64,000 nt of DNA, from positions 180,775 through 244,774 of the forward strand of contig FJOG01000043.1 of assembly GCA_900073065.1 (NCBI GenBank). Reading direction: 5' to 3'. Under the pieces are notes generated by a model. That model made no database searches. It saw only the letters and a program-made list of their open reading frames with translations, and had not been told where the DNA came from. The position numbers and the translations under genes are program-made. The number at the start of each line of letters is the position of its first letter. Position 1 is the stretch's first letter. Below are positions 34,827 through 46,959 of the stretch, in pieces. This DNA comes from Phialocephala subalpina. Lineage: Eukaryota > Ascomycota > Leotiomycetes > Helotiales > Mollisiaceae.

Positions 34827-37269
34827 ATGCGGTCTCGTACGGGATGGTAAGTCAGCTCGCAGTATTGTTATGTATAGCTTCAGTTAGTGAACAGCTGCTA
34901 ATTTCTGCCTGACCTCCAGTCTGACCTGCCGCTCACGAAAGCTCAAATGCGATGAACAGAAACCAATCTGCGGTCAATGTCGCAAGGGTTCCCGCGAATG
35001 CCAGCCGAGCGATGGCGTTGTGTTCCGACACCAGCAGAATGCATCGATGAATGGGAATGGAGAGGTCGAAGAAGGCGGTGCTCGATTGGGAGGGTTCTAT
35101 GCATACAAGAATACATTCAATGAGAACAATGTGTGGGTAGACGTACCGAAGACAGGTAGGGCAGTGATGCAGGATACACCTGTGGTCATGTCCCAGGGCT
35201 GATCAACAATCCGTAGTGACGTTCCTCAACATCACGGACCCGTACAACATGGAGCCCTCCCCCGAACCTGAATATCGAACCACCTCCACACCTATAATCG
35301 TTCCACAATTGGAGGAGAGACCAACAGAGAGTTACTTCAGTATGCCATTCGACCAAGCTCCTGGGTTGGAAGCACTGTCGACAGCAGCAACAACCAATTT
35401 CCATTACATACGGCCATTATCGGTTCCTGTTCCGTCCCCTGGCGATACCCATGCGTCACCTCACTCTTCCAATAATATAAATTTTATTCTGAACCCAACT
35501 AGACCCGAAACTCCTCATGGTAAGTCCACGATACGTTTCATGCTTTCTTGTGCACTAACAGAAATAGGAGTATCAACCCCTGCGATCGATCCTGCCCTCA
35601 TTGCGCCACCTGAGCGCTCTAATCAGCCATCGCCAGTTAGCGAACACGAAGTTGCCTTTCTGCTGCGCCATTTTGGAGAGACAGCTGGACAATGGTAAGC
35701 ATGTTGGCATATGCTCGTTCTGGCTATCGCTGATAACAGTAGGATGGATCTTTTTGATCTTGGGTGCTACTTCGCACATCACGTTCCAGTCCAATCCAAA
35801 TCAAATCCACTACTCAGATACTCAGCTTGCGCATACGCAGGCAAGCAGCTAGGTCGCGTCAGTGGGAGGAAGGCGGTTGTTGGTGGTTTGGTGAGCAGGC
35901 AAGCCGATATGGAGTTGTATCCACGTCCAGAGACAGTCGACTGGGCATATATTGGGGCAAAATACTACGATCTGGCCATCTCTCTTTTGATGGAGGAGCT
36001 GTCGAACTCCAGAACTCAGGAACCACCACCAATGACACCAATGACTGCCTCCGAAGAGACATTTACCCCACAGAGCACAGCTCAATCACCCCATAGCGAC
36101 TCACGAACACCGGCGAATAAGAGACGACGACTGTCGAGACCAGCCTCTTCAAGCAATGCGGACGAAACACTGGCAGCTGCTGCGATACTCTGCGTGTACG
36201 AGTTCCTGGATAATGCCAACTCTGCGTGGGCTCGCCATCTCAGTGGCACAAAGTCACTGTTCGACTTGGCAGAGAAGGAAGGAATGATGCCTGTTCAATC
36301 ACCCACAAGTCCAGGTGCAATCTCGCAGCGCATACGACCATCTAGAGCTAGGAGAGCAACATTCTGGAATTTCGCCAGACAAGATTTCCTAGCTGCACGT
36401 AAGTAACGGCTTCCCATATTTGACTTCCAGCTGACCTATATTTAGTCATCAACGAAGGTCAAACCAGACTGAATACCGAGGACTGGGACCTCTGGCGAGC
36501 TGCAGGAATTCAAATCGATCAGCAAGGCTTCGTAGTTCCAAGCAACACACGCGAGACGACATTCCCGGAGCAGACCGTAATGAGAGAAGACATGATTTCG
36601 AATGCTCTTATTTGGCTAATGTCAAAAATTGTCAACTACATGGCTTCAGGAGACTCTGTTGATCATGTCTTCCCACAAGATCCATCGAGCCCCACTGGGA
36701 TCCTTGGAATCAACCAAATGCTTCTTCTGCAGAGATGGAAAGAGTTGGAGAAGGAGCTAGAGATCTGGCGGCAAGGCTTACCCGACACCTTCAAGCCTTG
36801 TGCGCGACTACCACCTGTGACGGATGGAAGCGTTCCTGCAGACTCAGCACGAGCGATATTTTCGGAGATATGGTACAGCATACCGATGTGCGCGTCGACC
36901 ATGCAATCATACCACATGGCCCGCACGATTTTGCTTATCAACAAACCACACGAATCGACAGCCCGCCGAAGCACCCTCTCTGATAGGCTCAGCTCCTATC
37001 GTGCCATTGAAAGAGAAGTTCGTCACCATGTCCACGAGATATGCGGTATTGCGTTGTCGAGACCTGAAGGCAGTGTCAGGATCCATCAAGTGCAGCCACT
37101 TTTCGTGGCAGGCCAGTGTCTGAGCGAAAACCGCGAACGGCGCGTCGTATTAGATTTACTTCGTGGTGTTGAAGCAGATCTAGGTTGGGCGACTGATTAT
37201 CGTGTGCAAAAGCTGCTGAAAGAGTGGGGATGGAACCAAGACTCAGGCCAAAGGATTCCCGCCAGCTAA
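34827..37269 (+). CDS. Zn2Cys6 transcription factor
   Basis: Six exons (34827-34846, 34920-35155, 35217-35519, 35568-35694, 35743-36398, 36446-37269) join in frame to 721 residues. The DNA-binding cluster starts at residue 7 across the first intron: C-LT-C-RSRKLK-C-DEQKPI-C-GQ-C-RKGSRE-C, a perfect CX2CX6CX6CX2CX6C. A linker rich in Asn/Gly, then Pro/Ser, follows. The regulatory part includes FLLRHFGETAGQWMDLFDLG, then AAAAILCVYEFLDNANSAWARHL, typical of the fungal-specific (DUF3468) domain, and a nuclear-type basic patch NKRRRLSRP. It should be a nuclear DNA-binding regulator. The target pathway cannot be inferred from neighbours. Introns that split the zinc cluster codon, as here, are usual in this family. 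Confidence 0.88.
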
Positions 37270-37553
37270 CCACGTCCTTTCTCACCTACGTTTACGATAT
37301 ATATTTAAGTCAGCTCGGAGCTGATCATACTATCTCGGCGCCAGGCCGATAGGAAGCGTGGAACAATTTTCGAACCCTGCCATTGTTCATTGTCCTGACA
37401 CGACTTTGTTCCACTTCAACCACTAGTTCGTTCTAAAAGCATCTACACGCTACATATACCTTATTCATTCCACTTCTTTACATCGCCAAGATCTATATAT
37501 CCCGGCCATAGCGTTTCACAACACAGGAAGAGCAACCACTTGCGAGTGCAAAA

Positions 37554-38228
37554 ATGGGGAAACGCGGTCGGCGCAGGAATTGTCAGCAAACCCAATATCA
37601 AGACGAGGGGCAGGAGGCTCAAGATTGCTCCGATCACCAGAGAGGGATACACAAACCACAGGGCTTCAAGCAAAACCACAACCCATTCGAAAAACACTTC
37701 AGACCGCATCCTCCCTACGGAGCAATGAACCCAAATCCGAACCGAAATCCGTTCGCGAAACTACATCACAACCCACACCCGAACCCTACCTTCAACCCAC
37801 CTTGTGGTCAACGAGCACATACCCGTCTAAATCAGACCTATCGAGGTTACAACTGGGAGAACCACCACCTAATCCTGAAACGCCGAATCATCCAAGCCCT
37901 CAACACCGTAGTCCGCCAAATAAATATCTTCCTCCCAGACAATGATGCCTACCCCTCCTCCGACAGCGATACTGAAGAAGAGATGGACTGGCAGCCCGAA
38001 CACGAAGTCATTATCCCGCAACCGTTTGAGGTTGTTTACCCGTGGCCTGCCGGAATCGGGAATAATGTTGATTTTGAGAGACCACCTTGGGGTGATGGTG
38101 GAAATGAGGATGTGGAGCTGAAGCTTGAGAAGGGAACTTGGATGGCAAACTCGGTGAGGAGGAGGACACGGTACGAGGCTGGGAGGAAGAGGGATTGGGA
38201 TGAAGAGAGTATGCCTGATAGTCCTTGA
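37554..38228 (+). CDS. Hypothetical low-complexity protein
   Basis: Single exon, 224 residues, ATG in context CAAAAATGGG. The first 90 residues are basic and rich in Asn, Pro, Gln and His (NPNPNRNPFAKLHHNPHPNP). A central helix, LILKRRIIQALNTVVRQINIF, is followed by an acidic Ser/Asp/Glu stretch (SSDSDTEEEMDW) and a C-terminus with KGTWMANSVRRRTRYEAGRKR. No known domain is seen. The TATATATTT boxes upstream and the length of the frame favour a real gene, but it is probably lineage-restricted. Confidence 0.5.
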   Translation: MGKRGRRRNCQQTQYQDEGQEAQDCSDHQRGIHKPQGFKQNHNPFEKHFRPHPPYGAMNPNPNRNPFAKLHHNPHPNPTFNPPCGQRAHTRLNQTYRGYNWENHHLILKRRIIQALNTVVRQINIFLPDNDAYPSSDSDTEEEMDWQPEHEVIIPQPFEVVYPWPAGIGNNVDFERPPWGDGGNEDVELKLEKGTWMANSVRRRTRYEAGRKRDWDEESMPDSP

Positions 38229-38505
38229 TGCGACGGAGTTACTGGGGGATTATACAAAAAGAGGAATGTCAAGCGCTGGTGTTAGGGAGCAAAATAAGAG
38301 GTATGAATTGGGTATAGCGCCTAAGAGAGGCAGTTATGTGTGTCAGTATACTTTAGTTTGAATAGGCAGCTTTCGAGTGTGTTCAATTATCATTAGATCT
38401 TCTTGAGCACTGAGAAGGGTATGAAAACCCTCTGTCGATGAAGGGCATTTATTTATAATCAACGCTTTGTGCACCTCTCAACTCCCCTCCAATGTCCCAC
38501 CCATC

Positions 38506-39043
38506 CTAGAACATCCCCATTTCCTCGTCCGTACGAAGCACTTCCAACTTAACCTTCCCCTCCACACCCAAATACTCAACATCCTGATTCCCAAACCCAA
38601 CACACTCCCCTTTCCACTTCCCCTCCTTCACCCCAGAGAAATCAAACTCAACTCTCAACCCAACCACCAAACCCTTCATCTCCATCTCCATCCTCTCCTT
38701 TTCCTCAGCTGCAAGTTGGGCAGGGTCTTTGTAGACGTGTTGATATCCGTTGGCTGCTGGTACATTCTCAGCGGAGATCAGGGAGCGGGCTTTATCCACA
38801 TCTCGTTTCTGGACTCGGATTCGGCCGTCGTGGAGGGTGAGTTGATGCGCACCTGGGTTCCGCATTAGTCACAGGCAATGGACGGGGCGGGAAGGGGGGA
38901 AGAATGTACGTACGAGTGAGTTCCTCGATGCTATAAGCAGGATACTTGGCGGAGAGTTTGGTGAGGTGTTCGGAGAGGGAGGTGGAGTGGAGGTTGTTGG
39001 GCACCATTGGCGCGAGAAAGGTAGCCGGAGCGCGGTTCGTCAT
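38506..39043 (-). CDS. Small conserved-looking hypothetical protein
   Basis: Two exons (39043-38914, 38852-38506) close in frame to 158 residues. The N-terminal part (SLSEHLTKLSAKYPAYSIEELTR) is helical, and the C-terminal part has alternating strands (GLVVGLRVEFDFSG, GKVKLEVLRTDEE). A Lys/Glu-rich helix separates them (AAEEKERMEMEMKG). The donor GTACGT and acceptor CCCAG are good. The family is not recognised. Strong strand bias in codon use and the clean splice junction support a real gene. Confidence 0.5.
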
Positions 39044-40289
39044 TTTTGCGGAGATGGAGGGGGCGTGGGAGTCCGATGGAGGTTTGGGGGGTCTGGAAGT
39101 CAGTGGAGGAGGAATAGTAGTGGTTGTTGTTGTGTGTGAGCGGCGCGGTGGCGGATTGTTGCGCGGGGTTCTGCATCGGTATTTTGTATGGTGTGGGAGG
39201 AGAAGTGGGAGGTTGTTGGATATGGAGCGGAGATCGCGGAAGTTTGCGAACTTAATACGTGGACCGAGCTCGTAGGAGGGAAAATATGGGATGGGGTTGT
39301 TCTGGGAAGAACGAAGGTGAACAGAAGTTCATGAGCTGCGCTTTGTTGGTAATGGGTTCATGTCATGAAAGTGATGTAGTAAAGGGGTGCATGTCGCTTC
39401 TAAGCGAAGGTGGACAGAAAGCTCAAATCTTCATGAAGCGCGAATTAAAGGTTTTGACCAAAACAATACAGGACGAAGCTTTCAGATTCTCCCATGCTAT
39501 GTGAGTACTTATGAAGTCAAAAGCATACCTATTATTTTGGGTATTATCAAAGTTCTTTGCGTGGTAATTATATCTGAAGCAAAATCCCCACTATTCAAGC
39601 TTTTTAAATCCTTTATTTCAATAGCTTCCAGATTGTCCCTGGCCCCGAGATTCAACTCGCTACACAATTCATGGCAAGAATCCCTATCCTTTATCTTATA
39701 TGAGTGGTAGAAAGGCGGGGTAAGTGAATATGTTGCAGCTCTTGGAGGCAGTTCAAATGGCACGAGTCCCAAGTCTTCGACTTGTAGACTTTCATATATG
39801 TCCTTGAACATCTTTGAATGCTGAGTATTGAGACATTGCTATTCCTGGGAGGTGCAATCGCGGCTTGTAGGTTTGATATGCATTCAGGATTAAGAGCTGC
39901 GGTATCGTCAGGCACGGCCTCGTCAGCTTGAACGCCAAGTCGATTGTTCGTCTCAAGCGCGGTGGTCTCGATATCACCAAGTTCGCCGAGGAGTTTGAGG
40001 AGATTACTCCCGAACCTTCTATCTTGGTCGAGGGTGTATTTAGTATGTATATGCGTAAAGCCAATGCCAACGCGTCAGAGTATATTCACGTGAAACACAC
40101 CTTTGCGCCTGCAAGAGCCTCGCGTCTCAAGCGTTCAACTTCGACCTCGAGCCGAGCGTATAAACCCATGCTGAAGATTTTTTCTTGCGCTCTTCAATCC
40201 TTTCGACAGCTACCTTTCTTTTGGCGCAACCCTTCCCACCTCCACTACATACAAAAAACTTCTCAATCAATCATCGCATTGCATTCGCG
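39044..40289. other. Intergenic stretch with no supported gene
   Basis: This contains the upstream region of the minus-strand gene at 38506-39043 and, from about 40190, a pyrimidine-rich leader for the coiled-coil gene at 40290. Frames in between are short and without domains. Confidence 0.45.
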
Positions 40290-41164
40290 ATGGCGTACAA
40301 TCGTCAACTCGACAAGATGCTCTCGAAGTGTCGCACTGATACCAAGTACAACACCCCTGGCAAGGATCTCATGAAGTATTTCCGCGCCCGTCTCCTCAAG
40401 CTTCAGGCCGACCGCCCTGACTTGGACCCTGATACTCAATGCTTCATGGTTGAAAAGCAGACCTGGCACTTCCATGGTAAGTTCTTGTCGCAATCCGCGA
40501 TTCTGTCGTCAGCATGCGCTGATATAATGACAAGTCTCTTTCGAGAGTTTCCCTGGCATCGAGCCATCTACTGTCGCCTCTGCTATCAAAGTTGAGACTC
40601 CCACCACCGCCGATAGCATCAACCTCACTGGTGGTTTGCTTGATATGATCAGCCGTCATGAATTCGCAGCCAAGAAGATAAACGAGCACCTCGCTGTCAG
40701 TATCCCTTCAATGCAATTGCGCACAGACCCCAACTGACTTCAATACATCGCAGGTCATGAAGACAATCGCCAAGCAAGAGAACGACCTTCACCAAGCCAA
40801 GTGCGCCGAAATCGACGAGCACAAGGCCCTCACTAGCGGAAACATGTCCAATGCCGGTATCAAAACCTATATCAAGAAGTTGGAGGGTGATCTTGTCCAT
40901 GAGCGTGATGTCGTCAAGCAGAAGTCTCGGTCATACAAAGAATGCAAGGAGCGCAGCCGTGTCAAGAAGCAAAAGTACAAGAACTTCGCTCGCAAGCTGA
41001 TTGCTCAACTTGTCAAGCGCGACATCGACGCCACCGAGTTCGAAGAGGAGCTGAACAAGATTGAGATTATTGAAGTTGAGGAAGATATTGCTGCTGCTGC
41101 ACTACTTGCTGCCAAGGCTGCTGTCGATGCTCTCTTCGTTGAGGAAGGTGAAGGTAGCGATTGA
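40290..41164 (+). CDS. Hypothetical coiled-coil protein
   Basis: Three exons (40290-40476, 40535-40695, 40754-41164) join in frame to 252 residues. Residues 1-60 are mixed helical (LDKMLSKCRTDTKYN). From about residue 95 to the end the chain is almost all charged heptads (KKINEHLAVMKTIAKQEND, HERDVVKQKSRSYKECKER), ending in an alanine-rich acidic helix (AAAALLAAKAAVDALFVEE). No domain is recognised. Splice sites are canonical and the start context (CGCGATGGC) is acceptable. Its layout is loosely like the coiled-coil gene at 27043, but it has no zinc knuckle, and I see no sequence similarity between them. Confidence 0.65.
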
Positions 41165-43376
41165 TTACATCTCATATGTCTCTTCAATCATGCGCTAGGC
41201 CGAGGCTTAGTTGTGGTCTCTCTTGAAAGATTGCCTCATCATTGTTGTTCCTTTCATAGACTTGAGCCAATGAATGCATGACTATCCATAAAATATTGAT
41301 GATTTCGTTATCCTGAATGTGATGCATTTGAAGCCCAGATCGCGATCGTAGTCTTCCAGGACTTCATGCGAACATCTATTTGCAGTAACGAGGTAGTCGT
41401 CATGGGCGCAAGATCACGAGTGAAAGAAATCATTCCCGGCGTTTTGTCAGTTTGTACCTACCTCAATGACGTGTAAAAACGTGACGGCTCTATAAAGTCG
41501 CGAGGGACCGTAGTAGCTCCGCTTGGGTGGGGGTATCTTAAACGTCTATATAAATTTAAATAGTAAAAATGATTCTCGCTTGCTTGGTTCTCGTAAGTCG
41601 TCGAGGGTGCACTCTCAACGCTTCTTGGTCAGGTAGGTTAAAGGGTCGAGTTTCTTGGCCTGGTTGGTCTCACGGCTAGCTAGGTTCTCGTAAGTCTCGA
41701 TCTTTTGCTATTTTGATCCAAGATCTTGGCATTCTATTTTGTAATCTCTTGCGATATGTTTGAAGTTTTTGCACTTTTTTTCTGCCGTCCAGAATTCGTT
41801 AGCGCAACTCGCTTAGCGAGCGAAAACGAAGCGAGCCACACCCCTATTTTTCGGTCACCTTCGCAGCTCGTGAACCAACCATCAGGAACGTGGAGTCCAT
41901 ACCACCCTTCAGAATCCAGATCCTTGGCATATATACATCAAATAATGTTCTTATCACGGTTCTAATCATAATCATATTCACGACGTCATCAAAGTCTATG
42001 CCGTGGCTCCCAAGAAGACTTCTTACCGATTTCCCAGACTTCGTGTTGTGGAGGCGCACAAACAGAGAGAATGAAATTTGGATTCATTTGGGTGTCAGAG
42101 GGTATGTTGGTCTTGGTGCTGCCTTATTGATCTCTTGAGCAAGTCGTGGCCATTTTGTTTGCGGGCCAACAGTTCAGCCGACTTCCGGAGATCAAGAAGC
42201 TACGATGTTCGCTGTCGAGCATTGAACCACGATTTTCAGCTTCTACGTAGAATGTCGGTGAAGAGCCTGTAGTGAGAACACATTGAACGATTTATGGGTC
42301 TGGGACTGGTGAATCGCGATTCGCGAGTGCTATACACCATCGACAGCTCGACATGGAATGAGGAATAAGTAGATGGAAGTCCGATCAAATGATTGATATG
42401 AGTTTGGATCCTCATGATGCATTTCGTTGCCCATGATTAGGATATAAGACCATCTTCATCAAAATTAAAGTTTTTATGATTTTCGGGTTTCGGTGTCAGG
42501 CATCAACTTAATTAAACGACCCCAGCAAAATTCGATACACTTAGAACTTAAATATCTCAACTTCAAAACGTTTAAAATAAAATCTAAAAATTACGACTTT
42601 TGGGTTTTGGGGGTGTTAGCTGGACCGGCCCGAGACCCACACCTTATACTCAGCATCGTAATACTGTACTGTAATGGTCTTAACACCCACATTCAAAGAG
42701 CGGCACAAGCCGCTGTGGCTTCAATTGCCATGCAACCCTGAACACTGGAGGTGGTCTGATTCGATCAGTCTCGCCACTCCTTCTCCGATGTGGCTGAACG
42801 CCATCTTCTTCGACGTCCGAAAGGGGAAAGTTGTCAGACGAAAACACTTCACAGAGTCGAAAAGATTATGTAAACAAAACCGAGCAGCCTCAAGAAATTT
42901 ATTTACTAGTCTATTAAGGCTGGGGAACGGTTTGTGTTAATATATACTGGCAGGACTGACACCTGCATAGGAGAGAAGATATCCTTCAGTAATTAAACTT
43001 TCATACTTGAATGCTAAACAAAGATTTGCATCTTGAAAACTCTATTCAGACGCAGAACACACTTGCGGAGTAGAGCTCCGGCAGGGTTACGGATCGGGAG
43101 CCGCGTATGTTACACATCAATAGTCGAGAAAATGTGGCTTTCTATCACACCACAACATGCTCCATCGATCAACCCAGATGCTGACTGAAGTCTCAAAAGC
43201 AAAGACACAGAAACGGCACACTACTGCAGCTCATATTGCGGCAGAATGTTCCCCCAAATCACGCCACCTACTCTCCCTTTAATACTCATATGCCTCGAGA
43301 TGATCGGCCGAAAATCGCAGCATGTTATCGTTGATCCGTATCAAAAAAGCTCCGGATTTCAAGTTTTCACTTACCA
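41165..43376. other. 2.2-kb stretch with no supported gene
   Basis: This is intergenic DNA with short frames only. It includes the recurring 27-base block at 41544-41570 (also at 28132), repeated GGTTCTCGTAAGTC phrases near 41586 and 41683, and a small CTCGCTTAGCGAG palindrome near 41808. From about 42480 the DNA is A+T-rich. Confidence 0.45.
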
Positions 43377-45815
43377 ATGGCTTCTAAAGCAGGCGTCCCG
43401 CCTAGCAGCGAGCAACCTCCTACCAAAACCAAAAAGACCATAACGAAGCAAAAAGGGATTCGGGAAATTCACGGAAACCGAAGGAACTAAGGCACGAATC
43501 GCATATAAAATCTGTCGAGCTTTTGGAAAATATATCCGGCGGTCGAGGAGCACACACCACTGTCAGTGTCCTCGATCCCGTGATATCAATAGAGCGTACC
43601 GACAGCAAGGAAAACCCGGAACTTCGCATCGTAGCCTACTTCAAGCTTCAAATTAAGATTCATACATTTGAAAAAGGGTTCGTGTTCATAGTCTCCTACC
43701 GTACGGAAGCGAGTATAGCTGACTTAAGGAGCAGATATCGAAAGAAAAACGACAAGCTATTTGACTTCATATCACTTCGCTATCTCTTTCAAGACGGTGA
43801 GAAGCATGAGGTTAAGCCACGTGCGGACCATATAGTAAAACTCAAGGAAATTAACGAAACCACGAAAACGCAATCGGTGGATGTGGGTGCTGATGGAAAC
43901 CCTCTAGCGGGAGAAGTTACCCTCAATGTTGGTGTGCATGTAGGGCTTGACAACAAGCTTACGTATGAACATAATTCAAACAGCTGGCGAAAAGGGCTGT
44001 CTTTCGAGTCCTGTAAGTCGAAAATTGTATTTGAGTTATAACATGCTCACAAAGATAAGATGCACCATGTCTCATTGGAGAATCAGGCTGGGGTGGGACT
44101 GCAGCTGTGGGAGGTGGACATCAGCATCACCACTTTCAGGCCCGAACTAAAATTGACCATTCGGGGTGTAAATGCTCAACAATCCCGGACCCTGCCATCG
44201 AAAAATCACCCTGCAAATTTTATACTTGGGAGAAGCCTCCTTGGCGTTACGATCGGCGTGCTCATTGGTTTTGGCAGACCGAAGCTTCAGCGCACTTATG
44301 GACGCCAGAGATATATGAAAGCTTCTGCATGCCGATAACTGTTACTCGAATAATACCTGCCAAGCTGGTTGATGACGCGTTCAAATGGAAAATATCGTTG
44401 GAAGAGTGGGTGTGGCACTGGCTACATTTTGACTTTGTGGTCACTACACGACTTCGTGAACTTGGCCATGGAGTGAATGAAGGGGTGAAGTTGAGAAACC
44501 CTTTCAGTACCCACGCTTCGAAACCCGCAGAGATCCGTGTGAAGGACGACTTTGGTTACCCAATCAAGCGCGACAGAGTAACTTTCTGTGTTTGGTGTTG
44601 TCCTTCGAAAATACGCTGGCCGCAATATCCCACGATGCTGCGGCAGAAAATAGCCGATGCAAAGGTAAGAATGCTGAGATTCGGGGTCATTCTTGATTAT
44701 GGTTGCTAAACCTTACCGAAGGTGGCCAAACATGGACCTATTGTTCAGGAAGTGCCAAACTCGACGGTTCACCATCGTGAACAAAAGAGGAAAAGGTTGA
44801 GAGAAAGGCAAAAGAGAAGAAAGCGAGGGAAAGGGTGGAAAAAGCAAATGAGGGATTGAAAAGAATTGAAAGACACAAGTTCAGAAAGCGCCTTAAGAGA
44901 GACTACCACCACCGACAGGAATATTCCTCCTCTAGGAGCAGGAGCAGAAGTCCCCGTACCGTGATTGTCATTACAAACTTGTGTGGGAAGGAAGATCCAG
45001 AATGTTCCCATCAACACCACAGGCATCATCTAGGGCTGCCAAGCTTCATAGGTAACATTAGTGGGAACGAAGATCCCGAGTTATCTCCTCAACGCCATAG
45101 TCAATATCCGGAGGGAGATCGATACCAGAAATCCGATCCAGATGAATCCGGATCCGACAGGTCACGAGGAAGATCGAGAGTTCAAAATCAACGAGGGAGA
45201 GCTCATAGGCACCTTCAGTCAATTGACGTGCAACGGGAAGGTACAGTAAGGATAGAACGAGACGGAAGCCCACTTCGTGGACGAAGTCGCGGCCGGAACT
45301 CTTTGGGTTCATCACGGCCGGATGAAAGATACGCCAGGGTGCCCAGTTGTATTATACACCGGCGTCCTTTTTATCCTTACAGCCATACTAGGTCCCGAAG
45401 TCCTGTTAGCAATAGAAGCGAAGAAGACCTTAAGAAGGAACAGAGTCTCGACCGGAAAATCAAGAACAAGAAGCGCGAGAAGTATTTCCAATATCTTCAA
45501 AAGCGGGTCGAGCAATTGTCCACATCAGAGAGCGAGTCGAGCGTCTTTTCTGATGGGAAACACACGAGGGTCTTCTTGCCCGGGGGAAAGGTACTAATAG
45601 ACAATGAGGATGGAGAAAAAGAAAAAGAACCTCCGCCTATGTGTGTCATCCCGGATAACTCTATGCTCCCGCCAGCACCACCTGCCGTTCAGCAAAAGCA
45701 ACAACTACGCGAGTCTCATAGGCACCATCACCAGGCAAGAGCACAAAGCCATTGTCCCTCCCTGAGAGACTCCTTGAAGGCGACAAGCCAGGTGTGGCAC
45801 ACTTCGCGCCATTAG
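43377..45815 (+). CDS. Large basic RS-rich hypothetical protein, ends uncertain
   Basis: A chain of exons is proposed: one ending at about 44009, 44058-44664 and 44790-45815. The central part (FDFISLRYLFQDGEKHEVK; LIGESGWGGTAAVGGGHQHH; KFYTWEKPPWRYDRRAHWFW) has mixed composition and no domain that I know. From about 44790 it turns into a long charged helix (EKVERKAKEKKARERVEK) and then Arg/Ser-rich sequence (SSSRSRSRSPR; GSDRSRGRSR; SHTRSRSPVSNRSEEDLKK), like splicing-related RS proteins. A good start, MASKAGVPPSSEQPPTKTKK at 43377, is in a different frame from the next block (from about 43500), so either a small intron was missed or the 5' end is frameshifted. The 3' end could extend through another exon. 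Confidence 0.45.
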
Positions 45816-46002
45816 TACCATCACCACCAGCACGAAGAGCTTCAGCGTCGAGGACGAAGAATGGTGTTTGTATTGCGAGCGCATCGGTTTCGGCAAATAT
45901 CGCGCGGGTCGAAGACTTACAGACGACTTCTCACCAGAGGTCTTCTCGCCGAGACAGACACGATTGGTAGTCGAGATTCTGGAACTCAAACTTGGATTTT
46001 GG

Positions 46003-46472
46003 TTAAACGATTTTGTTACTGGTGATGTTGAAGTAATGGCTGTTCGCCTCGGAGGCAGAAGCTCCCACGAGAAACATACGAAGATAGAACATGTTCGAGA
46101 TCGCGAAATTTTCGGTGGTTTGCACTATCCATGCCAAGGAGGTGATGCTTCCTAATACATTCTCTGTGTCGCAGAAGCCAATGTGAGCGAGTTCACTGCT
46201 CAAATGTTGATGGCCAATAAATTGACTTACGGGTGAGGTACTCGAAAGGCTGTAGATACTGAGTCCCGTTCAATTGCCGTAGTGTCAAAGAGGTGTTGTT
46301 TCCCACCGGCCCTGCGTTCCATTCGATGTTGAGTATAGACCCTTCGACATAGATGGTGCCCAGAGAAAAATCAGTGATCGATGCGAATGCAGGAGGGTTC
46401 ACAAAATTCCATGCCCAGCAGGGCACTACAAAGTACCAAGTAAAAGAATACTTCAGACAATAGTAGGCGCAT
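46003..46472 (-). CDS. Small secreted protein (Kre9/Knh1-like N-terminal type), possibly broken
   Basis: The minus strand encodes a domain common in small secreted fungal proteins: WNFVNPPAFASITDFS, then YVEGSILNIEWNAGP, NTSLTLRQLNG and, after a short intron near 46240-46195, FCDTENVLGSITSLAW and SHYFNIT before a stop. An ATG at 46472 opens a signal-peptide-like frame (MRLLLLSEVFFYLVLCSALL), but it is one base out of register with the mature domain at about 46405. That may be a frameshift, or the true first exon lies upstream with its acceptor at ACTTTGTAG. Related proteins usually continue into a transmembrane segment; this one stops directly after the domain. It converges with the RS-rich gene. 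Confidence 0.45.
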
Positions 46473-46959
46473 AGTTAAGGTTGCGCAAAACAGCTAGTAC
46501 TCAATGATTCCGGCATGAAATATCACAAATAGAACAAGAGTGAGGAGACACGTGGAAGCGCCTTAGTCTGGGTTGGGAGCAGTTTCTAGGAACAGCAATT
46601 TGCGCTGTGACTGCATTCCAGGGGTTTGGGACAATGAACGAGACACCTAATAAGGCACAGCAATTACAACAATTGGGCATTCCAGACCTTGGAAATTCGG
46701 AAGGCTTTTTGGGCGGTTCCCGGAGTCTGTCATTGGCGCTCTTATTGTTGGTTGTTGGTTTGGACCAAACTGCTGGGACGCATCCGCCACTCAGCATGCT
46801 TGCAGCGACTCTGGGACGGCGCACCATAGCGGCCAGAGTGGACATCGTCCGGGCTCTAGGGCGCTGAGAAGTTAAGGTGCTGGGGTTTAGCAGTAAGGGC
46901 TTTAAGTGCTGTAGGTGCTGTAGGTGCTGCAGGGTGCTATAAGGTAGTAGTAATAAGCC
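46473..46959. other. Intergenic stretch with a short GGTGCTGTA repeat
   Basis: No supported gene. At 46905-46940 a decamer-like unit (GTGCTGTAG) repeats three to four times with small changes. This segment lies where the missing N-terminal part of the GT32 gene would be expected. Confidence 0.45.

Noticed and set aside
41806..41822. Small CTCGCTTAGCGAG palindrome as an operator
   Set aside because: Arms of only six bases are expected by chance in a window this long, and no gene starts nearby.
45868..46155. A plus-strand frame continuing the RS-rich gene (reads YCERIGFGKYRAGRR)
   Set aside because: It lies opposite the second exon of the minus-strand secreted-protein gene, whose family pattern is much stronger, and it lacks a clean splice link.
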